From NCBI GenBank assembly GCA_018907035.1, contig JACCIC010000018.1, positions 496,001 through 560,000 of the forward strand: a stretch of DNA of 64,000 nucleotides, read 5' to 3'. The translations under genes and the position numbers were made by a program. Position 1 is the first letter of the stretch; the number at the start of each line of letters is the position of its first letter. Of the stretch, positions 37,131-50,920 are shown piece after piece. The stretch is from Sycobia sp. Sy_11. Lineage: Eukaryota; Arthropoda; Insecta; Hymenoptera; Epichrysomallidae. The notes beneath the pieces are model-generated. The model worked only from the letters and a program-made list of their open reading frames with translations. It did no database searches and was not told where the DNA came from.

Positions 37131-40039
37131 TTCCTGCGGAGTCGTGCAGATATTAGAGTCGTCGTCCAATGTTCTGTTTACAGCGTTTGTCCTAAGTTAT
37201 AAAGCGGCGTGAAGTTTAACTACTCTAGTTTATGTTATTTGTTAGTAAAAATACGTACTATTTCGATTAATTTAAGAGTTACTTACGTATAAATATTATG
37301 TAGAATTTATAAATAACTTACTAATATATCTAGTAGATACAAACGTAAAGTTATTAAATTGCTAGTCGAATTTGTATAATTAAAACTCTTTATTAATTTA
37401 TTAGAATTATAATTAACTTATAAAAATACAGTACTTGAACAGTAGTCGAAGTTGAAAAAATTAAAAAAGAAATAACTTTAACTTTATCAATTCATTAACT
37501 TATTTTGCATTCTGCTTTTCTCGACTGAGTTCCAAAAAAAAAAAAAAAAAAAAAAAAAAACAAACAGAAATAAGTCACACGAAAAAAGATACGAAACTCT
37601 CTCGTCTATCGGCTCTCGTATTATGTATTTGGCCAAAAAATGGACCACTTGTGTACTGAAGTGTAGAGAAGCCAAGAGCGGATACTCGCCATTGTCTTTT
37701 ATAAAACTGATTACTACTGGTTTCCGCAAAATAATTGGGATCGCCCCGACGGTACGGCAAAACGATTTCGAACCGACGTTTCGTTCCTGGAATGGAATCT
37801 ATATATATATATATATATATGCTCGCAAATACTTTTTTTGCACTCTAGCGGATTTTGTTTTTCTTGGAGAACGCGTTTTTCATCTATCCGACGAGTCGCG
37901 AACGACTGTCGATAAAAGAAAAAATAATAAGCATACGAATTTAGTTTAGAAAAATACGGCGTATTAAGTGTTACGGAAAGTCCGCGCATTCCGCCCCCGC
38001 GGTCGTCGACGGGCGTAAAAATAGTTTGCTTATAACCTCTTCAGTAGCTTTTAACTATCGCTCGGGATCTTATACATAAGCAAGCATACACATGTCTTCT
38101 GGCATTGTTTAGTCATAAATAAAATTTACGGGTCGAGCGTACTTTCAGGATTATTACAAAGCGTCGGTAATTTGCTGAAATTGGTCCTACACGCCGCGAA
38201 TATCGGCGTGGATCAATAATGCGAGGGTGTATATTATAGGAGCCTTTTTATAACCTGAAAGTACGGGCCGATTTACGTAATATTATAAAGCGTGCGCGCA
38301 CGCGCGGTATATACATATATGTATATGTATATTTGCAAATAGGGCGAAATAAGGCTAAGTATTACAATACCTTTATTAAGTATCCATTTTATTATGAGAC
38401 TAAGGATACATTTAAGCATCAAGTACTGTTATTTTCGATCATATTTGTTTTTTTAATGCTTTCCTACAATTATTCGGATATTATTATACACTTACTGTTT
38501 GAGCAAATTAATGAAAATAAATCTTCTTAATAGTCAATAGTATCGAATACTAAAAAGTTATATAAAAAAAAAAAATAACGTACAATGAAAAATCCAAATT
38601 ACAACGTCTATTCACGAGCTGTATCTAAATGTAAATCTCCCGGCAAAAGGAATGAATTGTCAAGTCTGTGTAAATCGCTACACGACGACGGAAGCACGCG
38701 CGCTACCGTGTATTCGCGTACCGATCGGAAAGAAGTCCAGTAATATGCGCGCTCATCGGCGCTCTCACGACCCGCCGTCCATCCGACGAGAGCCCCAAAG
38801 AAAATTCCCGTTCGCGCGCGATCATTGCGTGTGCGAACTCGTTCGCACAATAATTATCATCGGCGCTAAAACGCGGCGCGTACGCTTTCCATCCTTCTGA
38901 AGTCTAATTCGTGCGTTATGGGGGCAAAAAATTAATCGCAAGGGGAGACCGCGTAATTGGGCATGTCAGTGTGTTCGCTAGGGAGAGAGACAGAGGGGAG
39001 GGGGAGACAAAAAAGTACGCCACTTGCTCGATTGCACAGAGCTTATAGGTCGAATCGCGCGCCTAGTTCGGCTGCGCGGGCCGTTGGGAAAGCTCGACGA
39101 TCATTATACGGTAAAACAAATAATGGACGCAATCGGATTGAAGCAATTGAAGAAGTCGTCGATTGATTATTATACAGCGTTTCGAACATGCTCGGGGTTG
39201 AAAAATGTTTAAATAGTAGAAAGTATAAATGCGCAGACTTCATTCTGCGTACAATATTTCTCTAATGATGTTACGAAGATAAAAAAAAGATTTTCGGTAA
39301 AATTCGATTACATGATCATGGGAGTGCAGTTATCGACAGCCTTCGACGATTTCAGAGCAGTTTCTCGATCGTTTTTTCACTTATTTTCGACGGCTGATAA
39401 TTATAAATATTTCATTCACATAAAAAATCATCATTAACAATTGTATATAAGATATAAAATATCTCACATACTATCTAATAATTTAACAAATAACAAACTT
39501 TCTGATATTGATTATCAGAATAATAAGTAAAAATAATATAAATAAACTAAAAACTATAATACACCGCAAAAGTGATATGTATCATTAAAAACTTGAATTA
39601 GACGGTATTCAATGCAAGATGTTTTATTTCACTGATAATATTATACTGCGAAACGTACAGTGTTAAATATAGAACGTATTTTTATCGCTATTATTGTTAT
39701 TAAAATCTTAGATATAATAACAACAATAATGTCTTATTTAGAATCGTATTACTACTGGCTTGATACGGATTACTGTTAAAATTGGTACGTGTTTAATTAT
39801 AATGCATTAAGCAATAAATCGAATAATCAGAGAGTGAAATAAATCACGAGCGAAGGAGAACAATTAGTTAGTTAGATTATCGGTAATAGAATCTGCAGCA
39901 AAACATCCAGATAGTACTCCACATAACTCGATTTAACTGTAAGTAAAAATAATCAAACTAATTTATCCTGGTCTGTTCAGTCATGCCAACTTATTTACAC
40001 ACACACACATATAAACACGCGCGCGCGCTCGCGCGCGTA

Positions 40040-40068
40040 CTCTCTCTGTCTCTGTCTCGCTCTCTCTG

Positions 40069-40151
<83 letters not shown>

Positions 40152-40157
40152 ATCTCT
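40040..40157 (+). repeat. (CT)n microsatellite with flanking (CA)n and (GC)n
   Basis: Imperfect CT array preceded by short (AC)n at 39998-40008 and a GCGCGC/CTCGCGCG run at 40019-40038. Confidence 0.95.
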
Positions 40158-40672
40158 AAAGGAACCTTTCATTTTCAAACTGTTTCAAATATTAAATAAA
40201 CATTTTGAATACAGCAAAAAAAGTATGAATGTAGAAACATGTTTTCGAACTAGCGTCGGAGCTAAGTGAGAGCGCCCAAATAACTGAAACTTGCGATATA
40301 TTCGCATCTACATCCTTCTATTAATTTTTTTTGTTTTTTACACGGCGTCATTTATATTATTTGAATGGAAGATCTATCAAAAAACAAATTAACATCCAAT
40401 ACAAACGCAAACGATTATTGAGCGAATTTTTCATTAAATCTATATTTATTAATACGAATGTCATTGTTCATTCAAAGTATCAAGAATTGGCCTATTATCG
40501 TAAATTCGTTAATTTATCTATATATCGTGGGATACTGGCATGGCTTCTTAGACGATCACCGCGAAAGTCGCACTCATTATATGTTTATGAAAAACTTTCA
40601 AGGGACTACGGTTGAGCTACTTTTCCTAGCGAGGAAGTTACGCATACCACAGACGACTTGATGCATATGCAA

Positions 40673-40674
<2 letters not shown>

Positions 40675-40722
<48 letters not shown>

Positions 40723-40799
40723 ACTTAACGGATTAACTTAGGAGATGTATATACATGTATAAACGTTTTCTTCGCTCCTGACCCTATTCTGTAAGTTTT

Positions 40800-40865
<66 letters not shown>
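40675..40865 (+). repeat. Two (TA)n tracts
   Basis: TA tracts 40675-40716 and 40802-40865 separated by 85 bp of unique sequence. Confidence 0.95.
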
Positions 40866-40866
<1 letters not shown>

Positions 40867-40979
40867 CGTGAAATTTCTAAAACCGATGTTTATACGAATC
40901 GACAGACATGCTCATGCACACACGCATACAGATGCCAAGCACAAGCCCAGCATTGACTTGTCAAACTATCGGCTCTGGG

Positions 40980-41364
40980 CAATTAACGAGTCCCCCCACC
41001 CTTCCCATGCACCTGCGACCGCGCCTTAATTAGCGCATAAAAAATCCCGGGCACGAAAACGAAATATCCGTGGAGGGTTTATATTATATGCAAATATACA
41101 AGAAGATTCCAGGGTATTGCGCCGCAGGGACCGAGAGCGACGGCTCTCGCCCGTTGCGCAACTGACAATTACGCGATTTCTCTCTCTCTCTCTTTCTCCT
41201 CCCCAAAGCGACGCGCTCGACTCCTCCTCCTCGTGGCGTCGGCACCTTGCGGTTACCGCGGCCGCGCTCGCATTTATCTGTCCTCTCGGCGCGTATGGAA
41301 AAAGCCCTCGCCCGAATAAATCCGCTCTGTTACGCGGCAATTTCACTGCGTAATGTTAACGATC

Positions 41365-41409
<45 letters not shown>

Positions 41410-42210
41410 CTCCACATACGTCTATTTAGTCGAGTATCGCGGCCGCGGGGCTAATTATCGCGGGCGCGCGCGCCCGCGGGCCGGCTCGCCGCGCTTTCCC
41501 ACGGGAGCTTTATGCACATCGGCGCGTTGGCGGGCTCCTCGCCGCCACCGCCCGCTTAACGAGTCGCGCGGGCGCTCTGAATTCAGGATGCACGTGCGCG
41601 CGCGCGCGCGCGCGCCTGTGTCTGAACATGAGCGAGATGGTGGCTGGGTGGGTGTAAAAAATATGTAGGATGATTAATAGCCATGGCTAATGCATCTGGG
41701 CGAAATAGACGGTACAAATTTACTCACGATATATATTTTATCGGTGCATGTGCGCGAGGTTGGACCCGATCAGACAGTGTACAGAACATTTTCTTATCCC
41801 TCAAAAAAAAAAAAAAAAACAATTAATTTGCCCATCTTCGACACTACTTTTTTAACGTCACTTAATTCAGCTTTAAAGCATTCCCTTTTCATCTTACCAC
41901 TTATATAATTTATGCTCTCGAACCCTTCCTCACCTCGTTACAGGCCACGAAACAGGCCGTCGTGTCAAAGATTTTTTGTTTTTTTTTCGTTTTCGTTTCC
42001 CGATCCAACCTCGGTGCCCAAAAAGTCGTGCCCGGTACGCGTCGACGAACGTTACTCGGCACGAAGCGAACGATGCGCCGGGTTCGTCGAGCAACTTTTT
42101 CCAACGTCTTTTGGCGAGCGTCGACGGCGGCGGCGGCGGCGGCGGTGCGCGCACGTTAATTAAAAGTCGCGGTAGGGGTTGTCGAATCGATTATCGACTG
42201 CGATAATTTA
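40980..42210. other. GC-rich intronic stretch with microsatellites
   Basis: Contains a (CT)n tract at 41369-41406, a (GC)n run near 41598-41616 and a GGC/GCG triplet run at 42124-42144. Open frames here are translations of these repeats. No coding or RNA gene was recognised. Confidence 0.4.
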
Positions 42211-42545
42211 ACGATCGTTTGGGGAACGAGTTGGCCACTGATACATTCTAGTTTTACTAATAAGACGAGACACCGTAGGTATTTTATTTATATTTCACAG
42301 ACTTTCTTAATAAACTTTAATTTTTTTTACGCTAAATTTAATTCAAATACTTCGATTCTGTTTTTATAATAAATAAATATTACAAGCTCATAACAAGTCT
42401 TACCGTATCAGCTATCAATTACACTGGTTGGCAATTAAACGAGATCGAAATTATATTTTAGGCTAAATGGATATCAGAATATATATTTTTATTATATTTT
42501 AGAATCACGTGTATACCAATATAATGAAAATATTTGACAATCCAG

Positions 42546-42737
42546 GCCGCATCCGCGAAACTTCAAGATCCCCATTGCTCTCCCGATCACACCGCGTACA
42601 GTCCGAACGAATCTTTACAGAGAAATAGCATACGGAAGTCTTCGGTTAGCTTCCAAGAAGGACAATCAAAGATTTCTTGTATATCTTCTTGCGACATATA
42701 CGAAGATGTTTTTTTTTTTCATACACCTAAAAGATAA
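42546..42737 (+). CDS. Unrecognised exon-like open frame inside the Mhcl intron
   Basis: After an acceptor-like GACAATCCAG, a frame of 63 codons runs to TAA at 42735-42737, starting AASAKLQDPHCSPDHTAYSP and containing RNSIRKSSVSFQEGQSK. Amino-acid composition looks protein-like and the segment is richer in GC than its flanks. The polypyrimidine tract is weak, no upstream partner exon was found, and the end of the frame runs through a poly-T. It could be the terminal exon of a plus-strand gene nested in the 17.5 kb intron, or chance. Confidence 0.22.
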   Translation, partial: AASAKLQDPHCSPDHTAYSPNESLQRNSIRKSSVSFQEGQSKISCISSCDIYEDVFFFHTPKR

Positions 42738-44290
42738 CCTATTATCTATTTCAATCGTGCTTTGCTTTACATTTAATAATATACATACATATTAAATGTA
42801 GTGTAGTTTCAATTACATACGAAATCCCTCGGCTGATAAGGATTTACTCATACATTATAAGTACAGCTTCTTGTTCGCTCGCTCGATGTACCAATAATTC
42901 TTATGCAATTGAAACGACGATTGTGTAAATTGATTTGTTTCAGCTGTCTACATATTGTTACATTAATGGAATTTTTAAACCAAAAACAATCGATTATAAA
43001 TAGAATAAATTATTTCCAAATCGCATCGAATTCGTTTTGTCATTTCATCTTTTCATAATCTGATTCAAGCTTCTTTTCAATTCAATGCCTAAGAATTATT
43101 TATTTAAAATTTTATTTAAAACTTTCAAAATTCTCCCACTTCGATACAGTCTGAAAATCAATCGCGAAATGAAAGAACGTAATCGTCAGATGTATACCTT
43201 GGACCGTTTGGTCGGACAGTTGCAGCGACGTGGCTCCGCGGAATTTCGAGACCGTTTCATCGGTCCCGCGTCCACGGTGATTATAATACGCCCTTGTCCC
43301 CCCCCCCCATTTCCCTCGCTGGTATGTGTACTGCATAATTATAGGGCGCCATGGGGGAGGACAATTCAAAGATCCGCCGCGTGTATCCAATTTTATCAGC
43401 ACTTTTATTAGCCGAAGGAGAGAAAGATATAGACTCGTATTTCCTGTATACATTCGTTCGAATTCCCCTCTTTTCAGTTTTCTTTTTTTTCTTTTCTTTC
43501 TTTCTTTCTTTTTTTTTTTTTTTTTGATGCAAAACGACGTATTCGCGTGCTCGTGATGGCGCGTTAACGAGCCATGAACGCGATGCACACCAGTGGTATA
43601 AGAAAGTTATGTCATCCGGAACGCGCGCGCGAACTGATCGAGTGTCTATATAATGTATTAAACAGTGTGTGTGTGTTTATATACGAGGTGGTTTAACGAG
43701 TCGTACGACACAACGCGACTATGTGAGTTTTAATTAATGCGGAGCGGCCAGCCTCTCTGATCGTCGCAGGCGTACGCGCAATGCATATTGTATGCATGTG
43801 TGTGTGTGTGTGTGTGTGTGTGCGCGTGTCTTCAAGGAATATATTCGCGACATTCGAAGCGCATCGATTCATGATGTTTCCAAGAACGCCGCGTAGCAAA
43901 ATCACGCGCCCAGATATGTATATAAACCACAATTGTTGCAATTTTTGTTATCATTCAGTAAAACGATTTTTTATCATTCGATAAAAGAAAAATCAAGGCT
44001 TTATTCTATTAAAAACTTGCTTCTGCAGAAAAATGTAGACATACACGAGCTTATGTTAGAATTTTGGGAGAAAAATTCAGTTCTTTATACCTAAAACTTG
44101 TTTAGATTTGCAAGCGACTGAAACACAATTTTTTGTGAATTTTATTTTTTTTCCAGTTTATACGTATCAGTTCAGGGAATCATAATACAAGATTACGGTG
44201 GTTTAAATAAAAAAAAGGAATTTCTCGATTCGTTTCAGATTTTTGGTACGGAAAAAGAACGCAAAAGAACATGAGTTTGCCTAAAATCCT

Positions 44291-44536
44291 ACACTCAGAA
44301 AAAAATATCTGTGATCAAGTAAATATTTTCTTGTTTTGTGCGAAGTAAATTATTTTCTTAAATTGAGAAAGCATCTTCTTAAATCAAGGAAGTATTTACT
44401 TAATGCAAAAAGAATTCACTTGAATCAAACCACGTACTCTTAAATCTAGACAACATTTTCTTAATTTAAGAAACTAATTTACTTGAAACAAAACAAATAA
44501 ATATTTATTCGATATCGGAAAATTTTTTTTCATTGT
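44291..44536. mobile_element. Probable MITE-like element with degenerate CTTAAATCAAG repeats
   Basis: Begins ACACTCAGAAAAAAAT and ends with the near inverted complement (reverse complement starting ACAATGAAAAAAAA). The inside is made of diverged ~30-bp units with CTTAAATCAAG, CTTGAATCAA and CTTAATTTAAG, each close to palindromic. There is no coding potential. Non-autonomous DNA elements in insects often have this design; the family is not identified. Confidence 0.45.
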
Positions 44537-44872
44537 AGGATATTCAAATGTTTTTAAGTCTCGCAAAAATCTTGAAAACTAATTAACCGATTTTCAATGA
44601 GATTTGGACAAACTCGAATTTTCATATTGCGAAGATGCATAGTGTTTTTATTTAAAAAGTAATGAAAAATTTTTTCATGTTCTGTTTCGCGTACTTCTGC
44701 TGCAGTAATATACGTTATGCGAAGTAAATAAGGCATGCGACGATCGTTCACTGCGACACGGTCGGCGACTTACATGGCGTAAAATTATCACAGTTGCGGT
44801 GCATATCTGTCGCCAGATGACGATACGTAAACGATTAAAGATGTCATATAAAATACGTCATATTCCCAATAC

Positions 44873-44917
<45 letters not shown>

Positions 44918-45149
44918 GGCGAACATATTTGTGATAGATAATGATACAAATTAATATTTATTATTTAAAATTTACAAATACAGTAATTTGGAAAATATAC
45001 GTTTGGAAAAATATTTTAAATACTATGTTCCACTATACATTATTTCGGCCAGAAGAATAACTGCATATCAGTCACTTTCTGATTATTATTATTATTATTA
45101 TCATGATTTTTGTTTGTTGTTGTTCATGTTATTGTTGTCGTCACTGTTC

Positions 45150-45238
<89 letters not shown>

Positions 45239-45239
45239 G
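45150..45239 (+). repeat. (TTA)n trinucleotide repeat
   Basis: TTA/ATT array with one slipped unit near 45204, preceded by a shorter one at 45082-45101. Confidence 0.95.
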
Positions 45240-45395
45240 AGTTGCTTTATTAGCTTGCGAGCCAGTTTATCTGTGAGCAAAGCGAATAAAGTCTCATTAG
45301 CTAAAAATCAACTTTCACTTTATTTTCGTTAAGCTTATTACATACCACGATAGGCTCAAAAATCATGCATGGGTAATAATTTAGTAGTTAGAATG

Positions 45396-45399
<4 letters not shown>

Positions 45400-45457
<58 letters not shown>

Positions 45458-45868
45458 GAAAAATGTAAAAATTTTCATTATTGTTGGTAAAAAATATTTA
45501 TGCTAGGCACTTTAAAAAGCCATAGATGATTTACATTGCAAGTGTTACTTGGAAAAAAGCTCAACATTTGAAAACCGCTTTTTGTTCCTTTATAGAACGC
45601 GATACAGAAATTTTCGCGATGATCAATGGTGCACGGCGTATCAATAGGAGTTTTGTCCTATTGATATACATCGGTACTACGTGTATATACGTGTTTTTGT
45701 GCATGTGTCTGTTGGACACTCGTGTGCGCGCGCATGCTGTGTGCGTGCGTGCGTGCGTGCGTACCTCAGGAATTCCAAGCAGGCGCTAAAATATCGATCG
45801 GCGCCCATACACCATAATTATTGTCCACCTGATCCTACTTGTGGCCGCCAGGCATATTTACGCGCGCC

Positions 45869-45932
<64 letters not shown>

Positions 45933-45991
45933 ATATATATGTAATGTGTGTGCGTATGTGTTTTGAAAGTGTAACCTAATAATACAGTGAC

Positions 45992-46044
<53 letters not shown>

Positions 46045-46246
46045 CGAATCGTCATGAAAGCGTTCAACACACAGAAGTCCATATAATACCGTTTTCTTTT
46101 TTTCTCCTTCTTTCTCTCACTCCTTCCTATACCAGCGGCGATATTCAATTAGCGCATCGGGGCACAGCCGCGCTCTCTTCGAAAGTTATAATAATAGCAT
46201 GGTATATACGAGGTGTTCCCAGTGCGACGTAGGAGGTATTATGAAA

Positions 46247-46283
<37 letters not shown>
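45400..46283 (+). repeat. Cluster of four (TA)n tracts
   Basis: TA tracts at 45400-45455, 45873-45928, 45996-46040 and 46251-46283, plus short (GCGT)n at 45738-45760. All lie in the 17.5 kb Mhcl intron. Confidence 0.95.
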
Positions 46284-46291
<8 letters not shown>

Positions 46292-46847
46292 TCGAATGTA
46301 CACTCGCATGTATACCCGCAGATGCATACCCATATACACACACGAACGTGCGCGCGCGTACAGACACATCCGTGGCTGAATCGGTCATACGCACACATGC
46401 GCACGCTCTATATATTACAGCGAACGACGATAAAAGGAAGGGGAAAGGGTATAGAGGTTTTATAGCTGCGCAATGCGATTGTCATGCATCTCTATAATAT
46501 ATATTTTTATGAGTTCATATACGCATATTTCGTTCTAATGGCATGAAATTGATGTTAATACTGTTACGTTTACGATGACGCTCAAAGGCCGCAATGAGTT
46601 ACCGTTCTGAGATACAGAAAAAAAGGAATAGTAAAGCACGAAATGTCTTCGAAAACAAAAGGGATAAGCGAAAGTTCGGTACGACAAAGGAATTGTATTT
46701 GATTTTTAAGATAATTGAGCCGTATCTTTTTTTCTACTTTTTTTTAATGCGATTGCGATATTGTTATAGCTTTGAATTCCCATTCGTTTATTATAACGGT
46801 TAAACGTGCAAAATTTTAAATCTTTTCAATAGATTAAGTGAACATTT

Positions 46848-47264
46848 CACTTATTTAGCAAGTTCATGTCATTTAACTTATGAATAAATGAATTAATAAT
46901 TATTAAATGAATATACTCTGTTACTAAGTAATATTTAAGCTTTAGTATGAAAATATTGAAGATCAAACTTAAGTAAATTATTTACATATTCCATGTCTAG
47001 AATTTTAACTACGTTGACAGTTCTACCATCGATTTTACTACGTTGAGCGACCTGCGTTTCTCGATTTTATCTGAAAATAACCGCTCTTCTTTATCACTTT
47101 ATCAACACGCTTATTTATAGTATTTTTAGCAGGTAAGATGCAGTTTTAAAAATTTTATGATACTTTGCGTCTGCTGTGCGCTCAATGACTTGTCGATTTT
47201 CATACAATCTATATTTACAACATTTTACTTATTCGTTAAATGAACTTTTCCCACTTATGAAATA

Positions 47265-47268
<4 letters not shown>
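46848..47268. mobile_element. Possible 0.42 kb inverted-repeat element
   Basis: The left end starts CACTTATTTAGCAAGTTCAT and the right end, reverse-complemented, starts CACTTATTTCATAAGTGGG. Both then share AAGTTCAT, TTTAAC and GAATAA in the same order over about 45 bp. The middle is non-coding. A (GT)n tract begins exactly at the right end. Confidence 0.4.
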
Positions 47269-47296
<28 letters not shown>

Positions 47297-47545
47297 CGTG
47301 TGTATGTCCCGAAAGAATAAGAACTTTTGGAACAGATGAACAAGAACCCTAAAGTAGTGCTGGTTTGTCTATTCGATTTCAGAAGGAACTCATTGGGATT
47401 ACCGTTTTATTAAAAAAAAAAGGATAAAATAACATATACCCCCCTCTTCGTCGTCCACCTTCGTTACGCGGACGTTCACACCGTTGCTCGCCTCCTGTGT
47501 CGTCTGTAAGTATGTATGTGTATGTATGTTTATGGGTGTTTATGT

Positions 47546-47549
<4 letters not shown>

Positions 47550-47609
<60 letters not shown>

Positions 47610-47965
47610 AATACGCCGATCCCACAGACACGTACGAACACACAGACCACCCGACCGCGCTGGCGCGTGAGTTTCACCTGCGCGGGATCGGCGCATATGT
47701 GCCTGCGCGCGCGCGCGCGCGCACTTCATATACCGGCGAATCCGGGTCAGTGGCACCTTTGTCTAGCGGCGGCTATGCTGCGTCGGCGGCGGTCGCCGCG
47801 GCGCTTTACGAACGCGCTCGAGCGCCGCGCGCTCTGGTCAAGTTGGCCGCGCGTGTTATGCTTGGCGCAGCCTCTGCACTTAACCCAATTTCTGCGGTTA
47901 TCCCTAGACTCTATATATGTATCTATATATGCGCATGTTTGTATGTATGTATGTATGTATGTATG
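47550..47965 (+). repeat. (TA)n tract and (TATG)n tract
   Basis: TA tract 47550-47606 and a (TATG)n tract near 47938-47965, with a GC-rich segment between them. Confidence 0.9.
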
Positions 47966-50039
47966 CGTGTATGTATATACGAGTCGGCCACTGACTCGCG
48001 ATGCGCGCGTGACGGATGATGCCGCTGGAGTCGTGAAATATTATGCGCAGCTTCGACACGAGGGACTGATACGTCGGGAATTCGCGCGCTTTGCTAAGGT
48101 GGAAAGAGGGCGAGATCTTACTTATTTTGGGTAAGCACCAATCGAATTCTTACAAGGGACGTGGCATTAAAAAAAGGAAAACCATTTATTTTTACGATTA
48201 CACTGATTCGAGTTCAGTAAAATACCAAAATCCATTGTCGTAGAATATGTGACGCAAAATTGAACCGAAAATTTACCGAGTATTTAATTATGTAGATTAT
48301 TCACATCAACCTGATGTTAAAAATACGGTCACAAAACAAGCTTCACGCTCGTTTTGACATGTGATATGTCTAGCACGAATGCGCAAAACTTGGTATTTCG
48401 CGTTTTATTTACATTGTGAAAAGGACGTGATTGCCGAACCGAAGCTGCGATTTTACAAGGTGAGTTTTTTTTTTTTCATTCCGAGATCGAAAGCGGGAAT
48501 TTTCACATATAATTTCCACTCACCACAAAAATTCATGATTGGTATACACAAAAATGGAATACGACGCTACTGATGGAATTGCGTACCCTGTGCACCAGTT
48601 CAATATTCACCTCCAAATACACAACGTCACAGTATATACCAGCATTTTCTTATCAACTCAAATTAGTAGGTAACTATTTGAATTTACAATTATTGTTTTA
48701 CTTATATATATATAGCATCCGCGCAAAATTAATAGCACACATCGTCCGAGGATATATCGTACGCTGGGGCACGGCGTCCGAGCGCCGCTTTCTTGCAACG
48801 GGAAGCGAGGTTCCCCTGCAGAGCAGCGCGTCAGCGTAGCGCCGCTTTACTCTATTAATGGCCGATTAATGAAGCCGCGAAACGGCTTATACACCGGCGC
48901 TCCGCGACGATCGATCGAGACGTTCGGCTGGCGCGCTTATCGGGGCAGTGAACGCGGGGGGGGGGGGAGATGGGATATTTCAATACTTCTGCTTCGTAAA
49001 TCCACGCGAGATATGGAGCGGCGTCTGGGGTTATATTGAAGGCGGTCGTTTAGTCGCGCGCGGTGGACGTTGGTAAATGATGCGCGATGAGTTAGAGGCC
49101 GGATCGGGCGCTCCTGATAAACTCATTTCGTTCATTATGAAGAGTTATTGTATCTACGATGAGAACGAGTAGGCAGAAAGGGTGGATGTGCACGAGGCAA
49201 TTTCAATACATCCGTCGGATTAATAAGTATCTATATCATGGGGAACGAGCGACGCGTTGATGAGGCTGTAAAAGCAGGCTTCAAGGTTGGAATTACAAGC
49301 TATTGGGCAATTTGCACGTATCACTAAAGGATAATCAACTTCGGGATAATGCCACTGACCGCAGTCCTAGCTGTTGTTGGCCGTATGCCGATCGACCACT
49401 TTCCACAGCGAAATGAGCTGTTCCTCCTACTCTTGAACTAATTTTGTTTTTTACCTACATCATAAGTCTCTTCCGCACAAGGCATACTTATAACAGTTTA
49501 TTTATATGTCTATTTACAATCGTTAAATTACCTAGGCCTAGCAAACGTCATCCAGAAGAATCTAGAACACTTTCACGAGCAGAGCTCAATCGGCCGTAAT
49601 TTTTAGACAAAAACCATTTCCCTATATATTCCCATTGTAATAATTCCAACTTGCTTGGATCATAATCATCTTATTTCCATCGCTAATCAGTCAAAGTCGA
49701 TTTCTGATGTTTAAATTTTTCATATTTGTGCACGTTTCTAAGAGTATAGATCAGTTGCTGAATTGTCATTTGAATTTTCATTCACTCGAAGATACTATTA
49801 TCTAAAATAAGACCAGCTTCCGTCGCAGACAGAGTCGCAGCTCTAAACATATTTTTTTAATTGGTCCAAAAGCTGCAAGTGAATTACACTTAGGGGGCTT
49901 TTCAGAATCAACCTAGGAGTCATTATATCTTTATATTTATCAATTAACGACTATAATGACGTAGTATTTTCATTTCCCATAACATTCAGAATCGTATTCT
50001 TTGGATAAATCTTATCCTTTTAAATGGATGTGACGAGAG

Positions 50040-50920
50040 CACCGAGCAAGTTGGTTCACGCAATCGGGACGAGCAGTGCCATCGTCGACGTATAAACCCG
50101 GCCCCGAAAACTTCGTCCAACGAAAATAACGCCAGGGTACGCGCCGGTATCCATAATATACATACACTTATATCCACGTACACGCCCGAGCAGCCGTTCC
50201 CGTCCCCTTTGCGCGCGCTTCGTATTCCCTCCCCCCGGCCGGGATAACTCGTTCCGCGCCCGAGGCCGATGCCGCCCCGCAAAAACGACGCGCCCGCCAA
50301 GGTTAAGAGCGACGCGACGACGCCCCTGCCCGCCGCAGCCCAGGGTCGCCGCGCCGCCGCGCGATCTCAAGGAGAGGAGAGGAGAAGACCGCGAGAACAA
50401 CACCCCACTCCCGCCCTCCCAGCGCCGTGTCCGCGCGCGGGCTTTGGCTCGTACTACGGGGCTCGTTAGCGACGTCGTGATCGGTCCGGTTTACCCCGCC
50501 CCGACGACGCGAAGATACGCGAGGGTTTTTCGCCTCGTTGTCCGCCCAACCACCTCGCCAACCCGTCCCTCTCATACGCGCGCTGGATGTTTTTCCATAA
50601 TCGCCCGGCTCTGATTGCGCGCGCCGCGATCAAAGGCTGCCCACCGGGCGTCGAGTGCGTCCGGTCTGATGCCGCTCTACTCATCGACGCGGTCTTCGCG
50701 CTTTATCATAATAAAGGCGGTATCGAGAGTGAGATGGGCAGGGGGCAGAGTATCGGGCAATTTGCGCGGAAAATTGCGCGAGGCGCGCGCTTTGCGAACG
50801 GCGCCTTCTGCCTTTTTCGCGGCGCTTCTGCAAAAACAAGGGCGAAAGAAGGGAGGGACGAAAAGGAAGAGAAACGAGGAGGAAGGCGGACGCGTTTTTG
50901 ACTTCTCCCGAGCCGCCTTC
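50040..50920. promoter_or_regulatory. CpG-rich intronic block
   Basis: Nearly 0.9 kb of GC- and CpG-rich DNA in the 17.5 kb Mhcl intron, with no convincing exon on either strand. Its open frames have no start-to-splice logic. It may be an enhancer, an internal promoter, or a GC-rich island of the type common in CpG-rich insect genomes. Confidence 0.3.

Noticed and set aside
47484..48134. A 216-codon plus-strand open frame
   Set aside because: Its first third is (TA)n translation and the middle is GC-rich chance sequence; only the last ~45 codons look exon-like and are listed separately with low weight.
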